A stretch of DNA of 64,000 nt from Astrothelium macrocarpum. Its lineage: Eukaryota > Ascomycota > Dothideomycetes > Trypetheliales > Trypetheliaceae. Positions 60,683 to 64,000 of this stretch are shown here, piece by piece. The notes beneath the pieces were generated by a model that saw nothing but the letters and a program-made list of their open reading frames with translations, searched no databases and was not told where the DNA came from. The position numbers and the translations under genes are program-made. Within the stretch, counting starts at the first letter, position 1; each line of letters begins with the position of its first letter. The stretch spans positions 1-64,000 of the forward strand of contig JAGEMR010000017.1 in NCBI GenBank assembly GCA_021030915.1, written 5' to 3'.

Positions 60683-61669
60683 ATGTCCGCAAGTCCCCAG
60701 AAAGAGCCGGACGTGGAACCTGGAGTGCAGTCGCCTGACGACACCGAGCCGCATATGGACCGTGAAGCTCAGGATACACAAGGCCAAGGACTCGGATACG
60801 AATTCGAAGTCAAAGAGCAGGATCGATGGCTACCCATTGCGAACGGTTAGTATCTGTTTCATTTGTAGTTCCTTCCTCTTTGATGCGGGCGCCATGGCGG
60901 CGCCATTGGCATATTTGCCCATGTATCATGTCTGGCGTCGCCCCCTCGACCTCTACCAATCTCCCCCTCCCTTATCGCGCGCCTCGATCGTCTCAGCCGT
61001 CGAATCAGCAAATTTGCCATTGAAACGGGACCCCGTGGTAGTCGCTTGTTAGCCGTGGGCGCGCCAATTCGTCCGAATCATCACGCCCCCGGAGAAGCCA
61101 TGTCATCCGCGTCCCCGCAATCCGACTCTCCCACGCGCGACATTGGCGACCGCACGCAAAGGACCAGTAGCAGAGCTTCCAATGACAGTCTTGCATCAGA
61201 CGCTAACATTCGTAATTTTGCACCAGTCGCGCGAATCATGAAGACTGCCTTGCCCGAGAATGCCAAGATTGCCAAGGAGGCCAAAGAATGCATGCAGGAA
61301 TGTGTGAGCGAATTCATCTCATTCATCACCAGCGAAGGTGCGTCTCAAGCTCTTCGTACCCACTAAAGTGCTTGATAGATGTTCTGACGCGAGACGGCAG
61401 CATCGGAAAAGTGCCAGCAGGAGAAGCGAAAGACGGTCAATGGCGAGGACATTTTATTTGCCATGACCTCGCTGGGCTTCGAGAACTATGCCGAAGCACT
61501 CAAAATCTACTTGGCTCGTTATCGCGAGGTAAGCTGCCGTACTTGTTTTTTCCGACTCCTCCCATTCCTCAGCTATCCACCTACCCCTTTCCTCTTTCTC
61601 TTTCTCCCTAACCCTCCCCTCCCTCCCCTTCCCCCCACCCCCCTCTCCATCCTCAAACTCTCTCTACCT

Positions 61670-61712
<43 letters not shown>

Positions 61713-62127
61713 ACCCCCCATCTCACCCTCCCCCCCCTTTTCAAAAACTCCAAAGCAAGACAAAATAATCTGAACTATCGGTATTGATTGGTGGCACGAG
61801 ACCCTCATCGCCCGCGGCGAGAACCAGAACAAACCCCCTGCACCCGGCGCCCCCCCATCCGCCGCCTCCGCTGGCCTCGGCCCCGGCTCCGCCGCCACTG
61901 GCAACGGCAACGGCACAACAACCGCCGCTGCCTCCCACGAACCCTCCGGCCCTGCCGCCGCCGCAGCTGGCGCCCCGCTGGCCCCCGATGGCGCCCCCGC
62001 CGCCGCCACCGCAGCAACCGCCAACCACCACGTCTTGAGCGGCGCTGCGGGCCTCGATGCTTCCGATGCCGAGACCGCGGCGTTTGCGTACCATGTCGGC
62101 CAGGATGGTGGCGCGGCGGAGTTTTAG
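60683..62127 (+). CDS. HAP3: CCAAT-binding factor subunit HAP3/NF-YB
   Basis: Four exons (60683..60845, 61227..61337, 61401..61528, 61801..62127) give 242 residues. The histone-fold core is complete: EQDRWLPIANVARIMKTALP, FISFITSEASEKCQQEKR, and NGEDILFAMTSLGFENYAEA. NF-YB pairs with NF-YC and NF-YA to bind CCAAT boxes in the nucleus. The N-terminus is acidic; the C-terminus is Ala/Gly/Pro-rich and encoded by very GC-rich DNA. Introns 1 and 3 are long for this window (381 and 272 nt); intron 3 holds a pyrimidine tract. A second in-frame ATG at 61100, inside intron 1, opens directly into exon 2 and could give a form without DRWLPIAN. Confidence 0.92.
61679..61712 (+). repeat. TC dinucleotide microsatellite in HAP3 intron 3
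   Basis: A TC repeat within a wider pyrimidine tract (about 61590-61742) that precedes the acceptor at 61799-61800. It has almost no purines on the plus strand. Confidence 0.85.
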
Positions 62128-63158
62128 TCGCGGTGGGTGGGGTTGGGGGGTGGTGGTGGTGGGGAGGAGGATGGGTGTGGGAAGGGGGGTGAAGGTGGAG
62201 ATGGGGTGGAAAAGGATTGCTTTTTTTGGAATTCTGCAAAAAGAATGGCTGTCATGTCTTTTATCGTTTGTTTCCCCTTGGCCAGAGGGGGGACGATGCC
62301 GGATCTGCGGTGCGTCGCTAGCGCTGTTGCTAGATTATATGACGTGCTCGGATGCGTGTCGTGCGTGGTAGGCATGCAGAGTGTGCTATCATGGACAACG
62401 AGGACGAGGTCGAGGAAGAAGCACGAGCGTGGATTGAGAGTGTGATGATGCCGGGATATATGCGAGGATGTAGACTGCAGAATGTCGGGATTTGGAGATG
62501 GGGAGGTGTGTGGTGTTTGATGTCGTGATCAGAGTCTCAGCTGTCATTCGCTTCTACTTTATTTCTTGCTTTCGAGATTCGAGTCGTTGCTACAACGGGA
62601 CCTGTCTCTCAAAATCGTTATTCGTATGTAGACGGAGGAAGAGGCTGGGATACACGATATAGGGCTCTCTTTTGGGTGGTGAAGAACCGGTGCAGTCTCT
62701 TGTTTGATTTGAGGAGAAAGTGTGGGTGTAGCGTTCCAAAAGAAACCAGGAACAGACTGGCGGAAGGTAAAGAGGAAGACATCGGTTGCTTTGTACATCA
62801 TGTACGGTGGGGAGCAATAGGACGGATGTAAACGGGTTAGATATTGGGAATTTGTTTCGAGAAGGGTGCGAAATCAAGCATAGATTTCTTCTTGCTCACG
62901 CGTTGATACAGATGAGTCTTCTATGCGTGGTTCGCCCAGGAAATTTCATCGGCCCCCTTTGTGTACCTATGTTAGAGTGCTTAGCTTTCGTTCCATGTAT
63001 CGATCTCCAGACCTTGTCGTGCTTTCCCTTTTTCATCAAAATGATCCTCTTGATAGGGTTGCATTTGCCGTATGAATAATACATGAATGTTATACATAGA
63101 AGGCTATTTTAGCTTACAGATGCCGGATTGCTTACTCTGCAGCAAAACCATGATCACG
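62128..63158. other. Convergent 3' region
   Basis: About 1.0 kb between the HAP3 and SEC20 stop codons. The first 100 bp are strongly G-rich (GTGGTGGTG and GGGG runs). No gene is supported. Confidence 0.5.
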
Positions 63159-64000
63159 TCAAAGCTCATCTCTCGCTCTCGCCTCCTCATATTTCTGCGC
63201 TTCGACCGGCTCTTCCCACATCCGCTTCTTTGGGTTTCTGGGTCGATCCGACTCAACCAACACCGTGCCGTCCGCTCGACGAGGCAAACCATCATCAGCC
63301 TTAACGTCCCTCTGACTTTCCTCCTTCTCCTCATCCGTCCGCTCATTCACCCCAGAGTCCGCCTTGCTCGCCTCCGCCATCTTCCACACCTTTTCCGACA
63401 AGCTCTCCTTCTCCCCGCCCTGGCTCCCCTGCACACCCTGCTTCGCCCCCATCCCCCCGGCTCCCGCCCCAATACTCGGTCTCGCCGGTTCCCCCGCCAT
63501 CGGATATCTCTGCGCGCCTCCCTGTGCACTCGGCAATACCTTCAACGGCGGCCTCGTCTCCACACTCACTCCCGCCCTCTGCGTCTCTCCGGCCCCAACC
63601 AACCCTCCAAGCGCCACCACCACCCTAAACAATCCCTTCAGCGGCACCCACAGCAGCCACCACGCGGGGCCGTACACCCAGCGGCGCAGCACCAGCCACG
63701 CGATCGTGCTCACCAGCAGCCAGAAGCTCGTCTCCAGGTACCACGTGTCGCTCTTCTGGCTGCGCACCAGCGCGCCCACGAGCCCGCGCGACGCCCGCAG
63801 CAGCTCGTCCAGCGACGTGTAGCGCGTGCTCAGCTCCGCCAGCGCCGCCGTGCTCGCGTCCAGCGTGTCCTGCGCGAAGCGCGAGCGCGCCAGCGACGCT
63901 TGCAGGAGCGCGTGCGTCGAGCGCAGCGATGCCGTCACGTCGCTGGACGCGCTGAGCAGAAGGTCGTCTTGTGTTTGAGGCGTTGTTTTTGAAGGACGGG
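63159..64000 (-). CDS. SEC20: SEC20 SNARE (5' end beyond the window)
   Basis: The minus-strand frame runs from the right window edge to a stop at 63159; 280 residues are visible and the N-terminus is missing. Sec20 (BNIP1 in animals) is an ER SNARE for retrograde Golgi-to-ER transport. The SNARE-like segment is TASLRSTHALLQASLARSRF and STRYTSLDELLRASRGLV, followed by SDTWYLETSFWLLVSTIAWL, the membrane span. The rest is a lumenal tail ending RDEL, an HDEL-like ER-retrieval signal; yeast Sec20 ends HDEL. The tail is long and low-complexity (Gly/Ala/Glu/Arg). The plus strand here is extremely C-rich. Confidence 0.9.
   Translation of the reverse strand, partial: RPSKTTPQTQDDLLLSASSDVTASLRSTHALLQASLARSRFAQDTLDASTAALAELSTRYTSLDELLRASRGLVGALVRSQKSDTWYLETSFWLLVSTIAWLVLRRWVYGPAWWLLWVPLKGLFRVVVALGGLVGAGETQRAGVSVETRPPLKVLPSAQGGAQRYPMAGEPARPSIGAGAGGMGAKQGVQGSQGGEKESLSEKVWKMAEASKADSGVNERTDEEKEESQRDVKADDGLPRRADGTVLVESDRPRNPKKRMWEEPVEAQKYEEARARDEL

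Noticed and set aside
61788..62192. Plus-strand frame rich in Arg and Pro over the HAP3 end
   Set aside because: It is an out-of-phase reading of the Ala/Gly-rich HAP3 exon 4.
1..64000. CRISPR arrays, bacterial operons, rRNA or tRNA genes
   Set aside because: Nothing of these kinds was seen; the window is fungal nuclear DNA.

Overview
This is nuclear DNA of a filamentous ascomycete (Pezizomycotina). Genes are split by many introns of about 44-110 nt with GT-AG or GC-AG ends and CTGAC/CTAAC-type branch sites. Two strongly AT-rich blocks look like DNA mutated by RIP, and gene families such as Zn2Cys6 regulators, PTH11/rhodopsin-like membrane proteins and a highly reducing PKS are typical of the group. 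The PKS cassette resembles the betaenone/stemphyloxin clusters of Dothideomycetes, so a dothideomycete is the best guess; this is inference. Exon junctions below were built by hand: reading phase was checked at every junction, and family motifs were matched across most of them.

Left edge (1-8 kb): an AT-rich island, the ribosome-biogenesis GTPase NOG1, a long gap, a norsolorinic-acid-ketoreductase-like SDR and a class I methyltransferase. Cluster (8-33 kb): a Zn2Cys6 regulator, a PTH11-like membrane protein, and one 2932-residue highly reducing PKS (KS-AT-DH-MT-KR-ACP-R, no working ER). Beyond a 2.2-kb RIP-damaged pogo/Fot1-like transposon come a LovC-type trans-enoyl reductase, an SDR, a secreted FAD-linked (BBE-type) oxidase and a P450. 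The expected logic is PKS plus trans-ER making a methylated polyketide, reductive release by the R domain as an aldehyde, then tailoring by the oxidase, SDR and P450. A CTCCGAT(A) motif recurs upstream of the PKS, trans-ER, SDR/oxidase pair and P450 and may be the binding site of the cluster regulator.

Middle (33-45 kb): a gene-poor stretch, a second rhodopsin-domain membrane protein, a large conserved fungal protein of unknown function, a mitochondrial enoyl-CoA hydratase/isomerase-family protein and a small secreted protein.

Right block (45-64 kb): mostly conserved housekeeping genes, namely nitronate monooxygenase, an uncharacterised nuclear-type protein, a 70-residue membrane protein, the folate enzyme HPPK-DHPS, KRR1, SmG, an ACAD10-like phosphotransferase, CMC2-like, prefoldin 2, the CCAAT-binding subunit HAP3/NF-YB, and SEC20, which runs off the right end.
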